Shown piece after piece: positions 32,261-40,782 of a DNA stretch of 40,782 bases. Under the pieces are notes generated by a model, which worked only from the letters and a program-made list of their open reading frames with translations, was not told the origin of the DNA and searched no databases. This DNA is from Nostoc sp. NMS9 (GTDB lineage: Bacteria; Cyanobacteriota; Cyanobacteriia; Cyanobacteriales; Nostocaceae). Positions within the stretch are counted from its first letter, which is position 1. The number at the start of each line of letters is the position of its first letter. Location of the stretch: positions 4,147-44,928 of the forward strand of contig NZ_JABXKL010000042.1 of assembly GCF_017114995.1 (NCBI RefSeq), read 5' to 3'. The position numbers and the translations under genes were made by a program.

Positions 32261-32994
32261 TTTCCAGCGACTTCGCTACTTGGTTGTTAGGTGAACCAAT
32301 AGCCCTAACAGAGTTAAGTCCCAAAGAACTATCCATAGAATCAATTCGTGCTGATGCTCTCATCCTACGGCAGTCCGAAGAAATAGTCCTGCATATCGAG
32401 TTTCAAACTCAACCAGACAAGAATATTCCCTTTCGGATGACAGATTATCGTTTGCGGGTGTATCGTCGTTTTCCGGGCAAGCGAATGCGTCAAGTAGTAG
32501 TTTATTTACAAAAGACTGATTCAGAACTGGTTCAGCAAACTACATTTACTCTGGAAGAAACATTTCACCGTTTCCAAGTAATTCGCTTGTGGGAACAACC
32601 AACGGAAATATTTTTGCAAACTCCCGGCTTATTGCCATTTGCCGTTTTAAGTAACACTAGTAATAAAACCAACACCTTACAGAAAGTCGCAGCCCAGATA
32701 GATAATATTAGCGACAAAAGAACCCAAAGTAACCTTGCGGCATCTACATTTATTCTGGCTGGGCTAGTATTAGAAGAGGAGGAAATTCAGCGTTGACTAC
32801 GGAGAGATATTATGCGCGAGTCAGTAACTTATCAATCAATCAAAGATGAAGGAAGTCAGGAAACTACTCAGAAAATTGCTGTTAAGATGCTCCAAGAAGG
32901 ACTTTCCCCAGAAATGGTGGCGAAAGTGACTAGTTTGACGCTTGATGTGGTACAACAATTGCAAATTACAGAAGCGGAAAATCAAGGGGATTGA
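32224..32994 (+). pseudogene. Rpn-family PD-(D/E)XK transposase/nuclease, interrupted by an in-frame TGA
   Basis: The first 190 residues hold the nuclease core: start MFDNLCKFLVENFSSDFATW, then a catalytic-like D (RADALIL) and E-x-Q (HIEFQTQ) pair, and YRLRVYRRFPGKRM. A TGA at 32794-32796 follows EEEEIQR, but the same frame continues LRRDIMRESVTYQSIKDEG to TGA 32994, the normal C-terminal part of these proteins. One base change (TGA from TTA or TGG-like codons) therefore separates two parts of a 256-residue protein. The family promotes RecA-independent recombination in E. coli. The product may be truncated, reinitiated at ATG 32812, or made by readthrough. The C-terminal part lacks DUF4351. 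Confidence 0.82.
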
Positions 32995-33110
32995 ACACCA
33001 ACCTTATGCAAAACACGTTACAAGAATTAAGCGGGATGTATGAAAGCCACTTGATTGACGTGAAAAGTAAAATCCAATAAAGTCCTTTTTATACCGTTTA
33101 TTTATGAGGC

Positions 33111-33176
33111 TGCGCCAAATAAATCGGTCAAATAAGGCTTGGCACTTTCCTCAAAACCGATTATCTTTTTGGCGCA
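33111..33176. terminator. Long imperfect hairpin between convergent Rpn and dnaN genes
   Basis: TGCGCCAAATAAATCGGT (33111-33128) is mirrored by ACCGATTATCTTTTTGGCGCA (33156-33176): nine perfect outer pairs, a small bulge, then six or seven more. It could stop transcription from both sides or be a tiny MITE. Nothing else is found in 32995-33236 except a 24-codon ATG frame at 33006-33080 with no support. Confidence 0.5.
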
Positions 33177-33236
33177 TCTTCACACAGAATTTGTATCAGA
33201 AATTGGCTGTATTTTCAGCAACCAATCCTACTTTAG

Positions 33237-34688
33237 TTAAGTATTTAGAGTATATAGTGGCAATAAGAATTGACGCATGGACATTTGCAGTTCTGGATTT
33301 GGTCTATCTCCATAAGGAACCAACATGGCAGGATGATCTGATTGTTGCAAGTGCATTTTGATAGCAGAACTGGGAATTGCCTTGGCTGCTTCTACTAAAT
33401 ACTTGAGGTTAAACTGAATATTCAATGACATTTCTGATGGTAAATGAGCAGCAATAACCTGATCGCCTTTGCCAAACTCCCGTTCAATTGATAATCGTAA
33501 CTGCTGCAAACTTCCATCAAACTGTAAGTAAATACCTTTCTCTTTTTTATCTGTTAATACAGATAAGCGTTCTAATGCTTTGACTAAGAATGCTTTTTCT
33601 AGGATTACTTCTCGGTCAAAGCTAAATCTTGCCAATAGCTGTTCGCAGTCAGGGTAAGTTCCTTCGAGACATTGACATCTAAGGATAATATCTTGCCAAG
33701 CAAAACCCAAGCGATTACTTTGGGCATCATACAACAAATTAATGAATTCGACAGAATCATCCAAGTTACGCGCTAGTTCCTTGAGGACTCGACCGGGAAT
33801 AGTAAATTGTATCTCTGAAGATTCTACTTGTTTGCGGGGTTTTCTACCAATTCCTTGAGTTGAAAGTTCAGTGGTTGCGACTCGATGCCCATCAGTACCA
33901 ATAAACTTTAACCTCTCCTGTGCAATTTGAATATGAACTCCGGTCAAGATATATTTATTTTCATCAGTGCTTACAGCATAAATTACACCTTTCAAACCAT
34001 CTTTGAAAACTGTTGTTGGCAGAGGAATGGGAGTAGCATCAATTGTAGAAGTAGGTGGAAATTCTTCAGCACTAATGCCTCTAATTTCATATTTTCCATC
34101 AGCATCAGATAAACTGAGAGAGCAGACTTTTGTTTGCTTCTCTTCATCAATAAGCTGTATAATCTGAGTCTGACTACTGAGAGTAATATTACCATTAGGG
34201 CAATGCTTAACTATTTCAAATAGCATTTCTACTGGCACAGTGATTTCACCCTTGAGCAACACCTGGGCTTCAAAACTTGCCTGAATTGTTAATGCTAAAT
34301 CAGTAACAGTTAAATGTATCTGTTGTGTTTCGATATCTGCAATGATTAGAGCATTAGCAAGAATAGGATGGGTAGGTTTAGCTGGGGTAGCACAACTAAC
34401 TAGAGAGAGTGCATCGTGAAATTTAGTTTGTGAGCAGATTACCTCCATTCCTGATTCTATAAGTGGTTGAGAGTTTAACTCTGATTTGGCAGAACGTTTA
34501 TTAGTACGCTTATTTGAGATAGGCTCAGTTGAAGTACCAGCATCTGGAGATGTAGGTTTTTTCTTTTTACCTGTGGATATTTCTGGGATATTTGCTGATA
34601 CTTCATTTTCGCCTTTAGGAGTAGCTACACTTGTTTTCTTGGTCTGATTGGCAGGCTTTACCCTTTGTTTCGATGCTGTTTGAGTCAT
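33237..34688 (-). CDS. dnaN: DNA polymerase III beta sliding clamp with basic N-terminal extension
   Basis: A 483-residue protein, about 100 residues longer than usual DnaN. Residues 1-80 are a Lys/Ser/Thr/Pro-rich disordered extension (KQRVKPANQTKKTS; STGKKKKPTSPDAG). The three clamp domains follow: FHDALSLVSCATPAKPTHPI, then FIGTDGHRVATTEL around 265, FTIPGRVLKELAR, and the third domain with LVEAAKAIPSSAIKMHL. The C-terminus (MRQFLLPLYTLNT) departs from the usual YLVMP-type hydrophobic cleft end, so the tail may be altered. The ring holds polymerase on DNA; with the dnaX and holA nearby it makes an accessory clamp system. The ATG region has no strong ribosome-binding site. Confidence 0.92.
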   Translation of the reverse strand: MTQTASKQRVKPANQTKKTSVATPKGENEVSANIPEISTGKKKKPTSPDAGTSTEPISNKRTNKRSAKSELNSQPLIESGMEVICSQTKFHDALSLVSCATPAKPTHPILANALIIADIETQQIHLTVTDLALTIQASFEAQVLLKGEITVPVEMLFEIVKHCPNGNITLSSQTQIIQLIDEEKQTKVCSLSLSDADGKYEIRGISAEEFPPTSTIDATPIPLPTTVFKDGLKGVIYAVSTDENKYILTGVHIQIAQERLKFIGTDGHRVATTELSTQGIGRKPRKQVESSEIQFTIPGRVLKELARNLDDSVEFINLLYDAQSNRLGFAWQDIILRCQCLEGTYPDCEQLLARFSFDREVILEKAFLVKALERLSVLTDKKEKGIYLQFDGSLQQLRLSIEREFGKGDQVIAAHLPSEMSLNIQFNLKYLVEAAKAIPSSAIKMHLQQSDHPAMLVPYGDRPNPELQMSMRQFLLPLYTLNT

Positions 34689-34939
34689 GATAATTTATTT
34701 CTGGTTGCGTCATTGTTAGAAAGGTGACTGCGATAGCAGAAAATGAAGGATGTGAAGTTTTGAATCAGATGCTTTTACTCTGTGAGACATACGGAAGTTT
34801 ATTGATATATCCCATTTAACCGCTCTCAGGTAAGGTTAGGGGAAACGCATCTTATTTGCTACTAAAAACTAAGAGAAATTTCAAAATGACATAGATAATT
34901 GTAAAATTGATTCAAAAATAAAAAGTTAGGTTCTTTAAC

Positions 34940-34958
34940 AGGCAGCCGACAGCTGCCT
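34940..34958. terminator. Short GC hairpin
   Basis: AGGCAGC-CGACA-GCTGCCT followed by TTACCCCCC. It stands 15 bp before a Fur-box-like palindrome, in the 384-bp gene-free stretch 34689-35072. Confidence 0.4.
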
Positions 34959-34972
34959 TTACCCCCCTATAC

Positions 34973-34985
34973 AATGATTATCATT
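34973..34985. promoter_or_regulatory. Fur-box-like palindrome
   Basis: AATGAT-T-ATCATT, a perfect 6-1-6 palindrome equal to the core of the Fur consensus. It lies 285 bp ahead of the dnaN start and 88 bp behind the AraC gene stop, so its natural target gene is not evident; it may be left over from an iron-uptake locus. Confidence 0.4.
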
Positions 34986-35072
34986 ACCATATAAGTGAAT
35001 ATTTAATTTTCTCAAAGCCTTATTTGATTAGGGTTTTGCTCAATTACACTCTGCAAAAAGGCTCGTCAATAT

Positions 35073-37365
<2,293 letters not shown>

Positions 37366-37393
37366 CCAGTCGTTGAGCAGCAAAATGAGGATG

Positions 37394-37426
37394 CAAGGGC
37401 GCTTGATTCAATCGCTTGCGCCCTTG
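37394..37426 (+). terminator. Terminator hairpin behind the aldo-keto reductase
   Basis: CAAGGGCGC (37394-37402) and GCGCCCTTG (37418-37426) form a perfect 9-bp stem, with an inner GATT/AATC. It is 29 bp behind the stop codon. The downstream T-tract is weak. Confidence 0.6.
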
Positions 37427-37450
37427 TAGTTCAACTTGACCACCCGCGAC

Positions 37451-37532
37451 AGAACAAGGCGCTGCACTCGACCGCCTACAGTCCGCTCGTTCCTCGCTCC
37501 CTTTCGGCGGCGGGTGAGCTTGATCGTTGTGC
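37451..37532 (+). other. attC-like inverted repeat 3
   Basis: An 82-bp imperfect inverted repeat: AGAACAAGGCGCTGCACTCG at the left and GGGTGAGCTTGATCGTT near the right. The outer parts pair with bulges (AAC/GTT; AAGGCGCT/AGCTTGAT-type; ACCGCC/GGCGG). The AACAAGGCGCTGCA start is of the kind seen in attC-like sites of many environmental bacteria. R boxes are degenerate, so less certain than the sites at 8559 and 9468. The remaining bases to 37619 show no gene. Confidence 0.45.
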
Positions 37533-37619
37533 AGCAGCGCGCGGCTTGGCTGTGTGCGGGAGAATCGTGCAAGATGAGACGAGCGACTTAACAGGAGAAA
37601 CGATGCTGGTAAACTTGCT

Positions 37620-38138
37620 TTAGACTAAACTTTCCTTTAGCGTCGCAAATAGAGAAGCAGCAGCAACCAGCAGCAAGAATGCACCTCGGATGAGGTTGAA
37701 TATCAAACCAACAACGTTGGCATCCAAAGTGCCAGTGGAACCGCCTCCTGCTTGGGAACTTTGTTGGGCTAAATTGTTGAAGAAGCTTTCCAACCCGCTT
37801 AAGAAAATAGCTTGGGCTGGAGTTGTAAAGGTATCGAGAAAAGCGGTAACAGTGATAATGGCGGCAACAATATGCCAGAAGCGAATTTTTCTACCTAAAT
37901 ACTTTTCTAGAATTGGTACTGTCCGAATTACGTACCCAATACTCAAGAAAACAATGGTGGCACATCCCAAAATAGTGACGAATATGGGTTTGGTAGCCAA
38001 CAAATAAATTCCAATCGCAAGACATAGGAAAATGAAAAGTAAGTCTGTGCTGTTGATTTTCAGGTTTCTCAAGTTGGTTGAAAATTTCCGAGATGACAGC
38101 AGTTTTAACTGAGAAATGTGAGATTTTGTGTTGTTCAT
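37620..38138 (-). CDS. Small membrane protein, possible type IV secretion pilin (VirB2/TrbC-like)
   Basis: A 172-residue protein with four hydrophobic segments: about 33-50, 53-70, 88-105 and 146-165. The third ends in TTPAQA-IFLSGLESFFNN, which looks like a signal-peptidase site, followed by a Gly/Ser/Gln loop and a last hydrophobic helix with GAFLLLVAAASLFATL, the layout of VirB2/TrbC pilins, which have a long leader and two membrane helices. The extra N-terminal segments are unusual. Together with the coupling ATPase it hints at a conjugation system. No sequence family was recognised with certainty. Confidence 0.45.
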   Translation of the reverse strand: MNNTKSHISQLKLLSSRKFSTNLRNLKINSTDLLFIFLCLAIGIYLLATKPIFVTILGCATIVFLSIGYVIRTVPILEKYLGRKIRFWHIVAAIITVTAFLDTFTTPAQAIFLSGLESFFNNLAQQSSQAGGGSTGTLDANVVGLIFNLIRGAFLLLVAAASLFATLKESLV

Positions 38139-38160
38139 TTTTCTGTTCTTGTTTGTAGAA

Positions 38161-39560
38161 TTAAACTTGCATTTCTGGTTTGCTGGCTTTTCTTTGAGTT
38201 TGTTTCTGGCGTTGCCTTGCAGTATCTTTATCAGTCTGGGCTTGGGTAGAGCGAGTTGATTGCTGATTGTCCAGTCGCGTTTCTATCTCACGCAGGGGGA
38301 TGCTACACTGCAAAACCTTCGGGGGCTGCTCTGGTACTAAAACGGCATCAAGCACTTGTTCATCGTTACGATTAGGGTTAAATCCTTGAAGTAGGCGTGT
38401 ACCATTGGGCAGTTTTACTACTTCAAACTCGTACTTGACTTTGCCCTTTTCAGTCCAGGTGAATGTCGGTTCATCGTCACTGTTAAATCGATTAGGTAGT
38501 TGTTCTTGAAATTTTTGAATTAATGCTTGGGTACTGGCTTTAAGGGCGTATTCTTCTTTCGACTGTGGCAGTTTTCTTGAGACTTTTGAGACTCTGGTGA
38601 GTCCGGCTTTGCTTCTTGCAAGCGACTGGCTATGTTATCTACGCGGTCATTCTGCTGTTGCAGTTCTTTGATAATTCGTTCAAGCCGCTTGGAATCAGCT
38701 TCGGCTGCTAGCTGTTCCAAAACACCTTGTCCCACCGCAATTCCCAGAGATGCCAGTTGTCCTGTTAAGCCTGCCAAATTCACCCCATTCACTTCTCGTC
38801 CGTTGGTGGCAGCTGTGGCACTTAAACGCGAAGCTTCGTCTAGAGGCTCTCTGGATTTGGAGTTTTTGGCAGCAGTTTTATTGGTCTTAGCTCTGTCCTG
38901 AGTTTTAGCTTGTGTTTTAGGCTGAGAATTATTTTGGGTTTTAGTTGAAGTTTTGGCTTGAGTTTTAGTTTGGGCTGCGCTAACACGACTAACAGATGGC
39001 TCGTCTTCTTCACCTAAGTCATCTAGGTCGTCTAGGTTAGGGTTGAAATCGTCATTTAATAGGTCGTCTAGTTCGTCGTTTGTATCATCTATTCCTTCAT
39101 TTTCTTCATCTAAATCGAGCAGATCATCTTCTAATTCATCATCGAGATCGTCTAGTTCTGTTTCATCAAAACCGCAAATTTCAGCAATGTTAGAAGGGGT
39201 GAAGTAGTTTTCATCTTTGTTGGTAATTCCTTCGAGGTTTTTAATCAGGTACTTACCACTAGTTCTGTGGTTGGGATCATTAGTGAGGTAGAAGCGATAG
39301 CCTCTAATCTCGTCATCATCCCCACCTCCAACACAGAGTTCTACTGTGATGGGGGCTTTACCCGATTCCTGGCTGTAGTTTTCTACATAGGCTTTAGAGT
39401 CTTCGTGGGACTGGATAGAATCATCCTGAATTGAGGATGCGATCGCTTTATCTAATGTGTTTTCAATATGGCGGAGTTTGCGGCGATCTGTCAGGTTTTC
39501 CCATGAGCGATTTTGAGAATTTTGTCTTTGCTTAGGTTTGGTCAGTGTTTTGGTAGCCAT
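38161..39560 (-). pseudogene. Acidic island protein, reading frame shifted once near 38572-38575
   Basis: The ATG frame gives 346 residues: a basic start (TKTLTKPKQRQNSQNRSWEN), a folded part with YRFYLTNDPNHRTSGKYL, a very acidic Asp/Glu/Leu stretch (about 131-190), a Thr/Lys/Gln linker (TKTQAKTSTKTQ) and a helix. At residue 329 (codon GAA in CAAGAAAACTGCC) coding character moves to the -1 frame: KLPQSKEEYALKAST, then FTWTEKGKVKYEFEVVKLP and a Gln/Arg-rich end MQV, stop 38161. One added A in the A-run would restore a 466-residue protein. Sequencing error, true mutation or programmed -1 frameshift cannot be told apart. I do not recognise a family; similar acidic proteins accompany conjugation genes on Nostoc plasmids (recollection). 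Confidence 0.75.
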
Positions 39561-39905
39561 AGGTACTCAAAGCTGATTGCCGATTGAGTTAACCTAACAA
39601 GACATTATCTGGAAACAGCTAGACCAAATGGCGATTTATAAGTTGTCCAGTTGGCTAATGTTGACAGTTCGCAGTTTTATGAACAAATATCCTCAAGCTA
39701 ATTTTCTCACATGACTCAGAATAAACAACATTTGGGAAAATCATAAATCATTAAGTATTTCATGTTTTTGTATAACTACTTCATTTCTTATTAAAAATAT
39801 AAACTGAAGCAGAAGCTAGGCAAGCAGCAATTGCATTAAGGAATTTCCGCCTATAATGTTCTAGTAAACTTTACTAGAATAATTTGGTCTACTACCAACT
39901 GTGAG
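39561..39905. other. Divergent intergenic region
   Basis: About 345 bp, AT-rich, between the acidic protein gene (minus) and the GIY-YIG-like gene (plus). Both promoters should be here. An inverted pair TTCTAGTAAA-CTT-TTACTAGAAT lies at about 39857-39880 and may be an operator for the plus-strand gene. Confidence 0.4.
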
Positions 39906-40421
39906 ATGAACAGTACAACACAACCATTACCACCCCCAGGTGGGATTGATCCTCTCTCACTACCATCTGTCTCATTAGGAAATCGGGCGACACTTCCAGC
40001 AGTGCCAGCAGTCTACTTCTGCATAGGGGCAGACAACAAAATACTGTATATAGATTCCACACTAAATCTAAATCAAAAGTGGATTGCCAATAGTCAATAC
40101 AGTCATCTCGCGGCAATGTCCGATGTTCGGATCGCGTGGTTGTTAGTAGATGAGCCTGAAAACTTGGAAGGTATAAAACAAGCCATGATTGAGTATTGGG
40201 AAGCAACACTTAATGACTGGCGCTACAAACTACAGCTGATTCAAGATTTAACTATCGACGGGTGGCATGATTTCCAAAAGGTGAACTTGGAAATTTGGGC
40301 TATGTATAGAGATGCTGTGATGCCCACGCCTGCGCCTGAAAATATTGCTAAGACTTGTCTACCCAATAATAGAATAAACTGCTTACTTTTTGTCCCTCTC
40401 CGTAGGCGCAGCCTGCCGTAG
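39906..40421 (+). CDS. Degenerate GIY-YIG-type protein
   Basis: A 171-residue protein. Residues about 35-105 follow the GIY-YIG nuclease layout: AVYFCIGADNKILYID in place of GIY...YIG, then NLNQKW where family members have R in the N-L-x-x-R-W helix, YSHLAAMSDVRIAWL, and IKQAMIEYW with the late acidic residue. The first motif, the Gly of YIG and the catalytic Arg are all changed, so cleavage is doubtful. Residues from about 155 (INCLLFVPLRRRSLP) are read from a dispersed repeat that has replaced the natural C-terminus. No partner gene is evident. Confidence 0.6.
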   Translation: MNSTTQPLPPPGGIDPLSLPSVSLGNRATLPAVPAVYFCIGADNKILYIDSTLNLNQKWIANSQYSHLAAMSDVRIAWLLVDEPENLEGIKQAMIEYWEATLNDWRYKLQLIQDLTIDGWHDFQKVNLEIWAMYRDAVMPTPAPENIAKTCLPNNRINCLLFVPLRRRSLP

Positions 40422-40428
40422 GCATCGC
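40400..40428. repeat. Nostoc-type small dispersed repeat
   Basis: CGTAGGCGCAGCCTGCCGTAGGCATCGC, related to the element at 503-532; it forms the end of the preceding reading frame. Confidence 0.65.
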
Positions 40429-40437
40429 TCGTCTCAA

Positions 40438-40722
40438 TTATCCTTCTTGGGTTAGAGATGGCGAAGCTATCATGAAGTGCAAATTAAACTGTTTTGATAG
40501 AATTGCATGTCTCCACCAGGTCGATAACGCTAGATGTTCACTCCTCCAAAATAGCCGAAAATCAATCTTCTGATTTTGATACATTTCATTGATAGGATTA
40601 GAAGAAAGACTGTTTTTAGGATCAAAGCTTTCGGTAAAGTAGTTGTTGTCAACAGGATTTGACAAGAACAAGAAGAGTAAAACCGAAACATATTTTACAC
40701 CCAGCATAGACAGCTTTGACAT
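40438..40722 (-). CDS. Possible small secreted or membrane protein
   Basis: A 94-residue ORF with a signal-peptide-like start (MSKLSMLGVKYVSVLLFLFL) followed by a polar stretch and WRSEHLALSTWWRHAIL. No ribosome-binding site is obvious and no family is recognised, so it may be a chance frame or the remnant of a larger gene. Nothing else is seen between it and the window end. Confidence 0.3.
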   Translation of the reverse strand: MSKLSMLGVKYVSVLLFLFLSNPVDNNYFTESFDPKNSLSSNPINEMYQNQKIDFRLFWRSEHLALSTWWRHAILSKQFNLHFMIASPSLTQEG

Positions 40723-40782
40723 TACTGGTGGTCTGTCCCATTAATTCTGATGGGTTGGATAAATCTTTGACAGCTTAACTCT

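Noticed and set aside
33104..33361. 85-residue plus-strand protein
   Set aside because: Its first third is a foldback sequence and its last third is antisense to dnaN.

Overview
The window is cyanobacterial, most likely from a filamentous heterocyst-type (Nostocales) genome. Evidence seen: HIP1 octamers (GCGATCGC) and GCGATCGC-containing dispersed repeats are everywhere outside a few islands; the genes include the Calvin-cycle regulator CP12, cyanobacterial DUF families, XisH/XisI proteins (first described from the Nostoc fdxN element) and typical Nostoc small dispersed repeats. No rRNA, tRNA or CRISPR array was recognised.

Positions 1 to about 14,850 look like ordinary chromosome with accessory patches: the end of a WD40 protein, tandem DUF4351 remnants beside an IS200/IS605-like remnant, a 21-bp tandem repeat, then mtnP, a metallophosphoesterase, a FIST sensor protein, cp12, a DUF3177 membrane protein, a small conserved protein, cbiD, guaA, a receiver-only response regulator and a CDF cation exporter. 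Inside this block, 7,713-9,552 is different: a DUF3825 gene and a DUF433/DUF5615 toxin-antitoxin pair are each followed directly by an 85-87 bp imperfect inverted repeat that looks like an integron attC site, so they read as two gene cassettes with no integrase in view.

Positions about 15,140 to the right end read as a mobile or plasmid-derived island. It carries a conjugation coupling ATPase (T4CP) whose N-terminus is a Tn3 transposase tail; a minus-strand cluster of Ro/TROVE-vWA, XisH, XisI and an ARPP-2-like protein; a DNA adenine methyltransferase split over two overlapping genes; a RelE/ParE toxin-antitoxin pair; a beheaded DEAH helicase; a minus-strand series dnaX-holA-(HNH membrane protein)-(membrane-anchored ParM-like actin) with a separate dnaN; an Rpn-family pseudogene; and, at the far right, a pilin-like membrane protein, a frameshifted acidic protein and a degenerate GIY-YIG protein. 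An accessory set of clamp, clamp loader and delta subunit next to an actin-like ATPase suggests replication and segregation functions of a large plasmid or integrative element.

A GC-richer segment (about 35,070-37,600) holds a YqhC-like AraC regulator divergent from a Tat-exported aldo-keto reductase, with a terminator and an attC-like inverted repeat behind it. It looks like a recent import from a non-cyanobacterial donor.

The best candidates for something undescribed are the HNH membrane protein plus TM-coiled-coil-actin gene pair (26,307-28,863), the TROVE-vWA/XisHI/ARPP-2 cluster (17,404-20,844) and the integrase-less attC cassettes (7,713-9,552).
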